64,000 bases of DNA. Source: Annona cherimola (lineage: Eukaryota > Streptophyta > Magnoliopsida > Magnoliales > Annonaceae). Every line of letters starts with the position of its first letter. Positions within the stretch are counted from its first letter, which is position 1. Below the pieces are notes generated by a model that ran no database searches, was not told the DNA's origin, and saw only the letters and a list, made by a program, of their open reading frames with translations. Below are positions 1-13,300 of the stretch, piece after piece. Position numbers and translations under genes: made by a program. The stretch lies in NCBI GenBank assembly GCA_030490835.1, contig CM059971.1, forward strand, positions 25,847,817 to 25,911,816. Direction: 5' to 3'.

Positions 1-720
1 CATGTACGACCTTGAGAAAACACATTTTTATTTTTTAATAAAATTTATTAATCTAGATGGAGAATTACTTTAGTTGATCAGTCTGATTAAATTATGCCTT
101 AGAGAAATGCACGCAGATGCATTGAAATTTCAATCCATCAGGGTGCAAAATCTTATTTTTAACATATTTTTTTTGAAATGTTTTACAAGATTATTAATCT
201 ATAAGCCAAAATTTATTATTTTTGAATATGTGTATTTTTAAAAAATTTTAAAAATAAGGGTTCTTTAGCCATTTTTAAGTGTCTAAAATACTCCTGTTTT
301 TAAAAAAATTAAAAATATATATTTATATATCTCTAAAAATTGTAAGACTTAATATATAAGTTAAATACACTTAGGTTAATAATCTTATAAAAATGTTCAA
401 AAAATATATAAAAAATGGAGTTTTGCACCCTGATGCATTAAAACAATTCCCTATTTTATTGGCATGACTAAATGAGAATGTTTCAATGCACCTTGATGCA
501 TCAGGGTGCAAAACTTCATTTTTTAATATATTTTTTAAATTTTTATAAGATTATTAATCTAGTTGTAATTAATTTCAATGCCCCAGAGTGCATTGAAACA
601 CTCTCCATGACTAAATTGTCTAGTGATAAATTAGGCCATTTGTAAGCCACATGCACAAAACATTTTTTTATTTTTTTATAATAATTATTAATCTACGTGT
701 ACTATTAGCTATAGTTGGTT
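1..720. repeat. Cluster of related AT-rich repeat blocks, one pair inverted
   Basis: A block running from 'catcagggtgcaaaa' through a T-rich stretch to 'aagattattaatct' occurs at about 137-210. It recurs in opposite orientation at about 375-445 and again in the forward sense at about 493-572. Weaker forward copies ending in 'ttattaatct' lie near 20-55 and 650-695. The 137-445 pair could fold into a stem with a loop of about 165 bases. I see no coding capacity. It may be a foldback or MITE-like family; TSDs were not resolved. Confidence 0.5.
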
Positions 721-1785
721 AGTCTAACAGATAACACTATGTTTAAAATCTAAAACAATTTATGCACATCTAGATTAGTTTATAGATTAAATATTTTTGA
801 ATTAATAGTTTCATAAAAATAAAAATGTGTTCTGTAGCAGTCTCAAATGATCAAACGACAAATTTAAATACTATTTCTGCATCTTTGTTTATTTTTATAT
901 TATTTGTGTTACAAATAGAGCAAATTCCATGTATATCAATGAGTTTTATCTTTAATTCGAAATAAAATTTCAAAAATTTTAAAATATTTATGTATTTTAC
1001 TTAAAATTCTATTTATATTCTACCGTTATGGATTTGCTAATCCCTTGTTATATAAGACAAATGCCTGAACCCCGATGTAATTTGAGATTGATTTCCTAAA
1101 AGTTAAAATTTTATATTCTACCGTTTTGGTTTTTTAAATTTAAAAAACATGTAAAACAATTTTAAAAATAAAAAAGCGTACAAAGAGACTAGTACAAGTG
1201 CGGATCACATATTCATCAAAAAATAGAAATAAGTATATTTTTTTTGCCACATGTCAATTTGCTGATTTGCGAGCGATTGTATACGTCACAATCCCTTTAT
1301 AGAATCATTTATCTTCATAAAAATATTTTAAATAGTATAAACATTTAATCAATAGTTTTAAAAAATATAAATCAAAATTTTTGTTGCATTAGATTTTATA
1401 TTTTCACTTTTATTAAATGAGGCATACATCAATTTTGATTCTAATAAAACTTGATTTCCTTATTAAGAAACTAATTTCAAATATAATAGGAAAATTAGAT
1501 TTGGATATACTCTTCAAACTAGACATTTTTTTTAAATGATCAAAGTAGGCCAAGTTAGGACAGCAACACTAAGAACTTTCAACGCAATCATTACAATAGT
1601 ATTTCCCTTTATACAAAGGATAAACATCATGTGTATCCGGTGTACTGACCATTTTTAAATTTTTTTCTAATATTTTTTAGTCGTGTGGCCTGAGTATGTA
1701 CTTCTTACACATAAAAATATGTCGATCTTATATCTATGCCTTTATCATTTATTGATTTTATTTAATAGATTGTGCTAGGGAAGTG
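721..1785. other. AT-rich spacer
   Basis: No reading frame, RNA gene or clear repeat was recognised here. The stretch is AT-rich with homopolymer runs. Confidence 0.6.
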
Positions 1786-2050
1786 ATAAAACTTTTGTGA
1801 AAAAGTTTTTTATATAAAAATTTTGAAATTGAAGAAAATGATGTGATATAAAAGAGGAAATGACGAGGAATAAAGAAAATAAAGTTAAAATAGAGAGGTT
1901 AAGTATTCGAGTAGTCATATAAAATAATTAAAAAGTATGGTAGTTGTATAATAATAAGTGAAAAAATAATAAAAAAATTGGATAGTTATGAAGAGTGAAA
2001 AATTTTAGATAAAAAATTTTAGTTTAAAATATTTTTGATTGAACAAATAT
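1786..2050. mobile_element. Decayed Tourist-like MITE (third member of the family)
   Basis: The interior follows the two better MITEs at 32200-32491 and 47456-47746 in order: 'aaaacttttgtgaaaaagttttt', then 'gaaaatgatgtgatat', 'aaagttaaaatagagagg', 'tagttgtat', 'gtgaaaaaataat' and 'gaagagtgaaaaatttt'. The terminal inverted repeats, conserved in the other two, are nearly lost here, so the limits are approximate. It is non-coding and would have depended on a PIF/Harbinger transposase supplied elsewhere. Confidence 0.55.
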
Positions 2051-2740
2051 GTAAAAGTCCATTTTCCAGTACATATGCACGTGAAAAGTAGAGCTTCTTT
2101 TATTTTAAAATTCAAAATAATTTATTAAATAAAATTAATAAATTTTAAAGTTATATATGTAATCTTCGTGTTCAGGCCTACATAATGGTATAAAGAAATT
2201 TTAAAAATAAATAATGGGTTAGTCCCCTTGTGCACCAGATCAAAATCTTTACATAAATATGATTAATACTTTAAGGTTTAAGAATAGTACGAGTTGTTGA
2301 GTCAAATATGAGCAACACGAATCTGAGTTGCACTTGTAGATGGCCTTCAGGTAAGACCTATAGAAATCAATTTGGAGCACTATGTTCTATCTTCTTAGCA
2401 ATGAAAGCCATTAGGACATTTCCCCACAACTTTCATAATAATTCAGGAAGGGTGGTTGTATCTATTTGGATGCACTATTTGCAAATATAAGTCTGAAAAA
2501 TGATTATATCAATGACCTTAGCTTTTTTCCCACTGTTAATAAAATGAGAAATGCCATTATCTTTTCTAATTTTTTTAGTACTACTGTTTTCGTGCCTCAT
2601 TTAAAAACTATTTTACCCTTTCCCCATAAGGGAAAACGGGAAAATGAAGAAAAAATACACCAATAAATCACTATTTTCCAAGTATATTACAAGATGTAGT
2701 CCGTGGCTTTCTATACTAAATATGACTTCCGTCCAAACCA

Positions 2741-3095
2741 CTACAGACTTGACAGCTCATGCATAGGTTGGTTTTCAGCTCTAAGCATATGCGCATATGA
2801 AATCATCTCAAACTGTGCCTCTTGAGATTTGATTTCTTTAATGACAAACTCTACATATGATAGAACAATGGGCCTAGCTTTTATTTTGCACATCCATTTC
2901 ATCCCAAATAGCATGGCTTGGGTTTCTATCATCAATGTATCTCGAATTTCAATTGATGCTCAGCATCGGGCTGATACAAATTTACTGATGGAGTCTTTTA
3001 TGGTAGTCGCATAGTGAGTGGAGTTACTCACACCTTTCCTTCCTGCATCTATATTTATCTTCAAATAACCCACATTTGGCTTTGTCCATCTCGCG
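2741..3095 (-). pseudogene. RNase H-like domain of a LINE (broken)
   Basis: Reading the minus strand from about 3095 gives the typical start of the plant RVT_3 (RNase H-like) domain: 'RWTKP', then 'LKINIDAG'. This is followed by a 'KDSISKFVSAR' strand, an in-frame stop, and 'ETQAMLFGMKWM', the usual conserved acidic helix. The last open part is 64 residues. Such domains close the second ORF of plant L1-type LINEs and also occur alone in plant genomes. One internal stop and no upstream reverse transcriptase make this a relic. It is related in type to the plus-strand copy at 4506-5332. Confidence 0.65.
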
Positions 3096-4505
3096 GCAAA
3101 TTAGTATGCTAGAATATTGCCCCCAGGCAAGTGGTGAGAGTTCATTACTTCATCCTAGTAGTGAATTCATTATGGTATCCCATTCACTCTCCCCTTATTT
3201 CTCAAGGGGCCAATTCATGCACTTCCTCTGATTTTTTCATGGGTAGCTGCATATCTGTCGTTCATTGAAGGTGAATGCCTAGGATTCTTTTGGGCAGTCT
3301 TGGAAACTGAAAAAATCCGGAGAGAGGTGCCAATTCTTGCCCTTGCCTTGCACCTATCTTTCATCTTTCTTCGTCTATTCTCTTCTTACTTCATTGCTCC
3401 ATTGCCACTAGTACGTATGGTTATTGGTAAGATGAGAGAGATGATGAGTTAATTGTTCATCAATGCACATCTAAAAAGGAGCGGCAGAAAGATGGTGGTA
3501 GCTTGGTGCAATGGAAGAGTTGGAAAAGTTATTCTCTATGCTTGATGCTTGTGTGATGAAATTGCATAATAATGAATGAGTATTTTTGGGTGCTGCCGCT
3601 ATTAGGAGCTGATACTAATTTTAGGAGCAATTTTTTGTGGGTGTTTGAATGGATTTGACATCGGGTCTAGAGTTGATGATGAATTGAGAAGACCTATTCG
3701 AATTGGGGAAATTAATCCTTCCTAGCACTAATGTTTGAAGCTGCTCATGATGTTAGAATTAGGGACTTTGATTTTAAGCCATTCCACAAGCTATGTGCTG
3801 CTAGTGTTGTAGAGATCGATTGACATCGAGTTGAATCACAGAGATCATTGTCGCTAGGCTTTAGGGGTTTTTGCCTACTTTCAGCTTGATGTCTCTAACC
3901 GTATGATTGAAGCTTATAGGCACTGCCGAAGAGCCATGACTGCCTTCCATCATGGTTGATGATGGAGCACAAAGTGTGGAGCTCCAACGATGGACCATCA
4001 ATCTGTACACATGCAATAATTTATAAATGCAATTTAAGATGTTAAAGTGATGTAATCTAACTAAATTATTATGATAAACCAACAAAACGACATGGTTCTT
4101 TTTAATAAGCTGATACATTGGCGCAAATTATTTTAAGACTAATTAATTCTATCAAAAAATTTCATTTCTGAATAATAGTGATATTTATTAATATTTTTTT
4201 ACCCCATATTTTGAAGAAATCATATCTAAGACGTTATTGTTAAACCAAAAATCTAATTCAAACCGTAATTATTCGATTCAACGGATTGAAGAAAAAATTA
4301 GATTTGACGCTGGAATAGAACTGACGCCAAAAGTTTATCTTCAAGCATAGTCACATATGTTGGCATTGATGATCACCATTTACAATTTGAAATAATGACG
4401 GTACCTTTTTTAAGTTATCAAAACTAAAACTGCCGAAGAAAATATCAATTTTTGCCTAGAGGACATGTCTTGATGATCTCCTAAGTCCCAACAAAATAAA
4501 ATCTT
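3096..4505. other. Spacer without recognised genes
   Basis: Less AT-rich than the flanks, but all frames are closed at short intervals and no family was recognised. It could contain decayed upstream parts of either neighbouring LINE relic. Confidence 0.4.
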
Positions 4506-5332
4506 GTGAAGGGAGGTATTCCAGTTAACTTGAGGTGCCATCTCTGCTCCGCTGCTGAAGAATGCACATTGCCTCTGTTCTGGAATTGTTCAAAGGTAGT
4601 TGGAATGAGAAGTCTGCCATGCCTAAACTTCTTATCCAGAGATCAGTTGGAAAGTTTGCTTGATCTATACAAAAAGCTGGAATCTCAAAAGGATTCTTGT
4701 TCCCTATCTCTGTATATCATCCTGTGCTGGCGGATTTGGCAAATCAAGAATGCTCTTCAATTTGAGAAGGAAAGAATTCTCTAGATTCCATTGTTGAATG
4801 GAGTATGGACTATCTACACAAAGTCTATTCTGCAAAATTTATTTTCACAAATAACCTCTCTATGTTTCAAAGTTGCACATCTTGGAAACAGCCACAAGAA
4901 GGCAAGGTGAAGATAAATGCGGACGCTAGTTGCAACTTGTATAGACAAAGGTTGGGAATATGGGCAATAGTCAGAGATGGAGACAGGAAATTCATGGCCA
5001 CTAAGAACTGGGTTTTTAATGGGATAACTGAGTCGATTTTAATGGAAGCAAGGGCTATTTTGTTCGAAAAGAAGTGGACTGTAGAGATAGGAAACGTTGA
5101 GATGAAAAGCGACACATCATTGATCGTCAATTTACTATGGGAGGATGGATCTGCACTCTCAAGCTTGGAAATTGTGCTGAAGGAGATCAGAAGACTTATT
5201 GACAGTTTTGAGTTTATTACGTTTCATCATGTTATGAGGATAGAAAATCAAGCTACACGCTCTATTGCAGTTTCCGCTTCCTGTGGTGAGGCAGGAATCT
5301 CCAATTGTTTTGTTGACAGAAATTCTATGTAA
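4506..5332 (+). pseudogene. 3' end of an L1-type LINE: zinc-binding zf-RVT remnant plus RNase H-like domain
   Basis: The first 92 codons carry 'GGIPVNLRCHLC' followed by 'E-C-T' and 'FWNC', the pattern of the zf-RVT domain that follows reverse transcriptase in plant LINEs. Near 4770 the frame shifts: the second segment (175 codons from 4805) is already open from about 4772 as 'KNSLDSIVEW'. It then shows 'PQEGKVKINADAS', 'WAIVRDGDRKFMA', 'ESILMEARAI' and 'MKSDTSLIVNLL', which match the plant RVT_3 RNase H-like fold. An A-rich stretch near 5379-5391 could be the old 3' tail. The single frameshift and missing reverse transcriptase make it a 5'-truncated dead LINE. A domesticated RNase H-like gene is less likely. 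Confidence 0.7.
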
Positions 5333-6329
5333 GGATTACACTGTTTTTGCTTAAATGAAATTATCTGTTTTAAATCAAAAAAATTTAAATAGATATAAAT
5401 AGTGCTATGTGTTTAATGGTCGGTTAAATTAAGATTACCATACATCGATCAAAAAAATTAAGATAACCATACATTGTATCTAATTATTTATATTTAATTG
5501 ATGAAATCGTCCACAATTTTCATCAATATTTAATGCTTATTTTAATTCAAGTTTATTATATTTTATATATTTTTAGTTATTCAATTACCATATTCTTATG
5601 TAAATTTAAAAACTATAGGACTTCTATTAAATTAACGTTATAAAATCTTGTAAACCCTCTAGTTTAAATGTAGAAAACAATTTTTAATTTTGCAAATGTG
5701 TATACATAATAAATATTTTTTAAATTTATATGATATAAATGTTTCAAATCTTTAAATTTTTCTATTAATATGTAGAATACATTCAAGTATGTTATTAGTA
5801 TCATTTTGGGAAAGTTTTGAAGCAAAGACAGGGTACTTTGATATTTTATAATAAATTAGGCGTGAAATTATAAATTTTAGCAACCGGGAGTGTAAAATAA
5901 ATATCAAGAAAAGGGGTGCAACGATAAAATAAACATAGATCCAGCAATGCAAGTCATTTGATTAGCAATAGCAAAAGTCAACACTTTCTTATCTAGAAAG
6001 TTACACTTGGCGTGGTAATAACCAAGGTAATAAATAATTAACTAAAACACAATTTTAACATATCGAGATGGCCAAATGCTGGAAATTGAAGGGGCTGATC
6101 AGTAGGAGAGCTAGACATTTTAGATCAAATGGAATGAGGAAGAGAGAGTAGAGAGAGAGGAGAGGGGAGAAGGGAGAACCAAGAAATCCAGCCTAATCTC
6201 AGCCTCCTTCGAAATGGTAAGTGACAAGTTTACTTTTGTTTAATCTTGATTTGAGAAAATAAATCTTGGCCATTTCATGGGATTTAATAATAATAGCTTG
6301 CTATCAAGTGGAAATCAGATTAAACAAGT
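5333..6329. other. AT-rich spacer with a purine-rich tract
   Basis: No gene was recognised. A GA-rich tract lies at about 6132-6180 ('gagagagaggagagggg'). It may already belong to the LTR fragment that follows, but I could not align it with the related copies. Confidence 0.4.
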
Positions 6330-7290
6330 CTAATCTATGATTAAATGTATAATCTAGATTATCCAAACCATTGGATGTGAGTAAAATTTAATTTTACGCA
6401 AAGAAATGATTTTAGATCATCTATGGACACCTTGAGGGACAATTAGATTTGAGAATTTGTAAATCAATCTCAATAATATTTGTATTAGTGAAAAGTGTAG
6501 TTAGTTAATCTAAACTATTAAAAGTTAAATTAAATATATAATCTCATGATCTAAATCATTGGATCAAGACTAAAAAAGTTATTTCTATGATATATGTCTC
6601 AAATATATGATTAGATTAGTGATTAGTGGTTTAGTTGACTAATATAACTATTTATAACTTAATTTACACTACCTTTTTTGTAGATCTAGAATCGAAATAA
6701 AAATATAAAATAAATAGTAAAAGAATGATTTTTAGTATAAAAAGTTTATTGAGGGTACTTTTTATTATCATTAAGAAATGACCAAATTTTCATCTTAAAA
6801 TGTTTAGCCAATTATAAATCAAAAATATTAGAAGGACAGCCTAAATAGGGTAAAACGACTATCAGGATCAGCTACACTAATCAATTTTTAATAATTTTTA
6901 TATAAAGCATTTTGATCTGAACATTTTATATGATATAAAATACTTCTCTAAAATCACTTAGCAAAAAATAAAAATTAATTTTTGGATGATAAAAATATGG
7001 ATAATAATTAATATAATTTGAACCATCTCTAAACTCATACCCTTGTGCGGCGGAACAAAATACATAAATAAATATAAATAATTAATATTTTGTGATGAAA
7101 ATATTTATTTTGGTTAATTTATGTAGTTATAGATGCATTATAGAAATTTCATACTAAAAATCCTTGATTTTATTATAAATAAATATTAAAAAATATCAGT
7201 GTGTCTGATTTAAGCAAATATGGACAGCTTGAGGAATAATCGAAACAAAATTTGAAACTTAAATAATAATTATCCAAATTAATAGGATTT
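6330..7290 (+). mobile_element. Plus-oriented fragment of a large LTR (TGTAA family)
   Basis: From about 6330 the sequence matches the reverse complement of 8500-9500 block by block. Shared blocks include 'aaatttaattttacg', 'gataagttatttctatgat'-like text, 'agatctagaatcgaaataaaaat', 'gggtaaaacgactatcagg' and 'tttttggatgat'. The 15110-15725 part of the solo LTR at 14056-17546 is a more distant relative. Similarity stops at about 7285, where the reverse-oriented LTR begins, so this copy lacks its 3' half. Non-coding. Confidence 0.6.
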
Positions 7291-9649
7291 TGTAACGCCT
7301 CGCCACAAAGTCAACTATTATTATTAAAGTACAAGATCGATATAATGGGAGAACATACACATGTGCAATAATATAATTTATTAGGTCAACCAAGTATCTC
7401 ATTAAGTTCAAATTAACTGGATCCAAATAATCAAATCCATATAATACTTACTTCATATCTTCACTAATTATCCTTTCAAAATCAAATCAAAATAGATCAT
7501 TTAGATCCGAATTCATTAAGTCCTAGCCTCATCGTACAATAACCCTATGTTAGTCTCCACCCACGTACTTGTTATATAAAAAATTAACAAAATATGATGA
7601 GTTCGGGCAAACTCAGTAAGTAAAGCATAAAAATATAAATTAGCAAAACTAGAGCAAACGATATGTATGGGATTTGACAAAACATAGATTATATTACAGA
7701 TCTAAATCAAAATTAAATCCATATGAAACATATGTTAGATTCCAAGCATACGTCAATGCATCATACGCATGTCATGTCATTTCTTCAATCCATTCAACAA
7801 GGTCTCAAGTTCAATAGAGAAGTTTGGTATCTCACCCCATAATCCAATCCGATGCACAACCTAAGTTGCCATCACTGCATCCGAGCACAAGTGACCAACC
7901 TTGCACAATACGGATAGATCAAGGAACACTTTTATCTAAATGAGAGATGTAACTGATACCTTGATAAGCTCACCACACAGCCACAATCACGACTAACCAC
8001 ATTAGGCGAATGACTATTGCTTCAACCATTATGTTGATAGCCACCAATTCTATGGACTGGGTCACAATATACATTATCCAATTCACAAGGGCCAAATAAA
8101 CCGGGTCTGCAGCCCACCAAATTTATATTGGTTAGACAAGTAGGTTTGAACTAATGCTACCCATGCTATCACATCTCAATCCCCAGTCAAGATGTGCTAA
8201 TGGTCATCACTGATGGTTCAACAACAACACTTCACAAATTCACAATTACAGTCATGACTCATGAATATGCCAACATCCCGAGTAATACATGTCAATGTCA
8301 TAATGCATAATGCCAGCATGAATAAATGACCAAACTCGGCATCACAACAAATCATCATATCTTATAACATTTATTCACTTAAAAATTATAAAACAGTGGC
8401 ATCCAAAACATTTATGTCCATGACCATACATTACAATACAAAATCAAAAGAGAATAAAAGAGCTCTACTTACCTTGTGTAAATCTCAGATCCATCTTTAT
8501 ACCGTATTTCACTACAATACGCAAATCATCACACTGAATAATAATTCTTTTCTTTCATTAATATTTTAACTCAAATTAACTTTTCTAATTATGATTTACC
8601 ATGATATTCCGTCCAAAGATGTATGGATATCTCTATGTATCTTAATTTTTATAATTTAACCAACATGCGGTTTCTTATATAAATAAAATTATTCCAAAAT
8701 TATCATTTATAAAAATTTTGGTAATTCTAGAATATTAATTATTTATATGTATTTATGTATTTTTATTTTGCTAGACAGAGGTATAAGTTTAGAGATGGTT
8801 CAAATCATGTTAATTTTTACATATATTTATATCATCCAAAAATTATTTTTTATTTTTTCTAAGTTATATTCAACATGTATTTTATATTATATAAAAGTTT
8901 CAGTCTCAATTTCATTATATAAAAATTATTAAAAATCAATTATTGTAGCTGACCCTGACAGCCATTCTACCCTATTCAGGCTGATTTTCTAGTGTTTTTA
9001 ATTCACAATCTGCTAAACGTTTTAAAATGAAACTTTGGTGGTTCCTTAATAGCTATACAAAGAGTTCGTAGCAAAATTTTTGTACTAAAAATAGTTTGTT
9101 TACTATTTCTTTTATATTTTTATTTTCGTTTCAGATCTACTACATAAGTTATGTAAGGTAACTTATAAATCATTGTAATTGTTAATCTAATCCACTAATT
9201 ACAGTTCTAATCATAGTTGTAATATATATCATAGAAAATAACTTATCTAGTCGTAAGCCAATGATTTAGATCATGAAAATACAGTTTTAATTAAATCTTT
9301 AATGATCTAGATCAACTTAACACCACTTCTACTAATATAGGCCTTACTAAGATAGAATTATAAATGCTCAAATCTAATCTTCTATCAAGGTGTCGACACA
9401 TGTTCTAACTTCATATTTTTATGTAAAACTAAATTTTACGCACATATAACATCTTGAATCATCCAGATTATGTATGGAATTATAAGTTAAATGGCTGACA
9501 TTATCTTCTTGCGGTCCAACGGCATAGGATCTGTTTGGGATACTTTGATCACAATTTGGGTAGAATTTCTCCCAAATAACAAACCCCGATCATGTCCATG
9601 TCCAAGTACTAAAAATTTCCAATTCATAAATTCAAATTGATCTCCGTCA
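7291..9649 (-). mobile_element. Minus-oriented solo LTR of the same large-LTR family
   Basis: Read on the minus strand, it ends in 'gaggcgttaca' at 7291. Like the 14056-17546 LTR it contains the sequence common in plant Ty3/gypsy LTRs ('ttactgagtttgcccgaactc' near 7600). The minus-strand start at 9649 reads TGACGG and is poorly conserved, but a 5-bp direct repeat GATTT flanks the piece (7286-7290 and 9650-9654), as expected for an LTR insertion. There is no internal element sequence, hence a solo LTR formed by LTR-LTR recombination. The right boundary is the less certain one. Confidence 0.55.
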
Positions 9650-9654
9650 GATTT

Positions 9655-10260
9655 AATAAATCGGATTTCTAGTATTCCACTGACATTTTTAGAACTTTGA
9701 TCTCTTGGAGCAGGGCACCTCTTTTCCTTCCCACAATCTCAACACTTTCACTAGCTTCTACATGGTTAGCCCCTCTAGGTATGGATGTAGAGGGATTATC
9801 TTCCTGGAACCTAACCCGATGACTAGTAGATGTGGTGACGCCATCCCGAGGCTGCTTGGACAGAGTTCATTGAGTGTTTGATTTGGATGGGCGAGATACA
9901 AGGACCTTTGTGAGCTTTGAAACCGCTTTTGGTGCCATTGAAGTGCAGGAGGCAGTTTATACAAAGATTTGAGAGGTTTGAAAGATGGGGATTCAAAATT
10001 CGGAAGCTTGGAGATGTGATTTTTGGTGGTTTTGAACTTGGGAGGTGAGAGGGATGGAAGATGGGAGTCGGTTTGAATACAGAGAGAAAAGGGAGTGAGA
10101 GGAGAGCCGGATTTGTGCCTAAATGAGGCAAATGAAGCGATGCTCGCAGAGTCAACTTCGAACCTAAGTTGGGTTCGAAGTCAACTTCACTCATTCGAAG
10201 TTAACTTTAATGAAGTCAACTTGGGATGAGTGGAGTCGACTTGGCTTCAATAACCAAAGT
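9655..10260 (-). pseudogene. Relic D: start of an extra-gene module and GTCGAC spacer
   Basis: At 10140-10250 there are decayed copies of the palindrome-bearing repeat ('agtcaacttc', 'gaagtcaactt', 'ggagtcgacttgg'). In elements A and B this repeat lies between pol and the extra gene. Further along the minus strand one frame contains 'HRVRFQ', matching 'KRVRFQ' and 'RRVRFQ' near residue 50 of the intact extra proteins in A and B, followed by a Ser/Thr/Pro-rich stretch. This suggests relic D once carried the extra gene. The rest was cut off by the LTR insertion at 7291-9649. Similarity is short, so the assignment is tentative. Confidence 0.35.
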
Positions 10261-10369
10261 ATAAAATATATCCTATGTGTTTCCCATTTTTACTCATATC
10301 AGATCAACCTATCATTTATCAAATATAACGGCCGCAAACAATATATTTAACAAAAATTTTAGAATATTG

Positions 10370-13300
10370 CACCAACTTCATGCTCCAATATCAATCATGC
10401 CCATTTCATTCCTAATTTTGTAAAATAATTCATTTTCCAATAGTTTAGTAAAAATATCTATAATTTGATCTTCAATTTTAATATATTTCGAACAAATATC
10501 ATGGTTTTCAACATGTTCTCTAATAAAGTGGTGCCTAACGTTTGTGTTTAGTTCTAGAATAGAATATAAGATTCTTAGTTAAGCAAAGAACATTGGTATC
10601 ATCACATCTAATAGATATATTTTTATAATCTATCTCATAATTTCTAAGTTGTTATCTCATCCAAAGTAATTAAGCACAATATCTATCAGTGGATATATAT
10701 TTGGCTTCCGCAGTAGATAAAACAACACTAGTTTATTTCTTGAAAACCATGAGATCATCATATTTTTAAAAAATTGACAAATTCTATTGGTACTTTTTCT
10801 ATCTACTTTGTAACTGGTAAAATCCACATCTGAATAGTTGATTAAATCAAATGTTGAGCCCTTAGAATACCATAGACCTAAATTGGTAGTGTAAATTAAA
10901 TATCTAAAATTTCTTTTCACAGATTCCATATTTGATTTTTCAGGATATGATCAGAATCTGGAGCACAAGCGAATACTAAACAGTATATCCGGTTTATATG
11001 CAGCCAAATATAGTAAGAATTCTATCATACTTCTATATAATCTTCGATCAACTTGTTTACATCATTCATCCTTGTCAATTTTGATTATTGAAATCATGGG
11101 CGTATTTGCTCCTTTGTTATTTTGCATTCTAAATTTTTTGAGCATTTCGTTGATATACTTAGATTGATTTATGAAAATTCTTTCATTTAGTTACTTGATT
11201 CGCAGTCCAAGGAAAAAGTTGAGTTTGCCCATCATGCTCATTTTAAATTCATTTTGCATAAGCTTGGAAAATTCTTTGCACAGAAATTCATTAATAGCAT
11301 CAAATACAATATCATCTACATAAATTTGAATAATTAGTATATCCTTCTTTTGTACTTAATGAATATGGTAGTATCAACTTTTCCTCTTTAAAATTCATGT
11401 TCAATTAAAAATTTACTTAGCCTTTTATACCAAGTTGTTATAACCTATTTTAGTTGATAAAAGGATTTGGTCAACTTATAAACAAATTTTGATTGATCTT
11501 TTTTTTCAAAACCAGGAGGTTGTTTAGCATACACCTCTTCATTAAGATATTCATTCAAAAATGCACTTTTAACATCAATTTAGAACAATTCGGAACCCAT
11601 ATGAGATTCAAATGCTAGTAAAATGCGTATGATTTCTAATCTAGCCACAATGGCATATGATTCTTCAAAATTAATTTATTTCTCTTGAGAATACCCCTTG
11701 GCCACAAGTTTGGCTTTATTGCTTACAATAAGTTCACTTTCATCTAATTGATTCCTGAGAATCCAATAATACCAATGAATCTGTAATACTTGGATCTAAG
11801 AACTATTTACTATACTTGGTTTCTTCCAAACTAGTTTAACTCTTTTTGCATAGCACCAATTCAATGTTCATCATTAAGATCTTGACCAATTGAATTTGGC
11901 TATATTTTAGATACAAATGCAAAATGTCTACATATATTTTTCTTAGAGCCTCTAATTTTCATACCTTCATATATGGTTTCTATCACTTGTTCAATTAGAT
12001 GGTCACTTTTGAATTTCAGGTCCTTGAGAGGTTTGTAAGGAATATTTTCTTCACTTACTTCCTTGTCTAGGCTTGCTTAAGTTCTTCTCCACCTTAATTT
12101 TCCACATATAGTTTTTTAAAATCCTTTGATAAATCATCTGCGTCACTTGACTCATCCTCTCTCTTAAGAGTTAAGTTAAATTATCAAATATAACATGAAT
12201 AGATTCTTCTACAACTTGGTTTTTTCTTAAAAATACTATATGCTTTGCTATTTGATGAATATTTAATAAATATTGCCTCCTCACATTTGGCATCTAATTT
12301 TCTAAGGTTATCTTTTCCATTATTTAATATATAGCAAGTACAACCAAAAACATGAAAGTATGAAATATTTAATTTTTTTTGCCTTTCCATAGGCCATAGG
12401 GGGTCTTTTTCAAAATTTCTTTAATGTTAATTCGATTCTAAACATGATAAGATGTAATTACAGTTTCTCTCCAAAATTTCTTGGATAATTTGCTTTCATT
12501 TAGCATAGTTCTAGTCATATCTTGTATTGTTATATTTTTCTTTCAACTATTCCATTTTGTTGAGAAGTTCAAGGTGTAGAAAATGTATGCTGAATTTCTT
12601 TTTCATTGCGAAATTCTATAAAACGTTTATTTTCAAATTCACTACTATGATCACTTTTAATAAATATAATTATATTTAACTTTCATTTTGATAAGCTAAC
12701 AAAAATTGAAAAGGTCTCATCTTTGCTAGCATTATCCAAGTGAATCTCAAAAAATCATCCACTGTGACAAAGGCATATTTCTTTCCTTCAAGCTCAAAAT
12801 GTCGAATGGTCCATAAAGATCCATGTGCAATAATTCAAGTAGTCATGAAGTTGAGACTTCATTTTTATATGAAAATGTCACTTTTGATTGTTTGGACACT
12901 TGACAAGTCATACAAATTTTATCCTTATCATATTTGAGCTTTAGTAAACTCTCTACCAAACTCTTTTTCAATAAGGTTTTCATATTTGACATGTTTATAT
13001 GTCCAAGCCTCTTGTGCCACACCCATGGATCGTTATCAATAGCCATTATACATATTTCATTCAATGCATCAACGAAAACCAAATATATAATTATGTCCTT
13101 TATTAAAGGTTATGTGATCTCCATCAAGTACATTACATATAGATGATTCAAACATGATTTCATAACCTTTGTCACATAATTGACTTATACTCATTAAGTT
13201 GTGTTTGAGTCCTTAAATAAATAATACTTCCTCTATACATACATTTGAAATACCATAAATCGTTCCCTTAATACTTATTTTACCTTTTTCATTATTTTCA

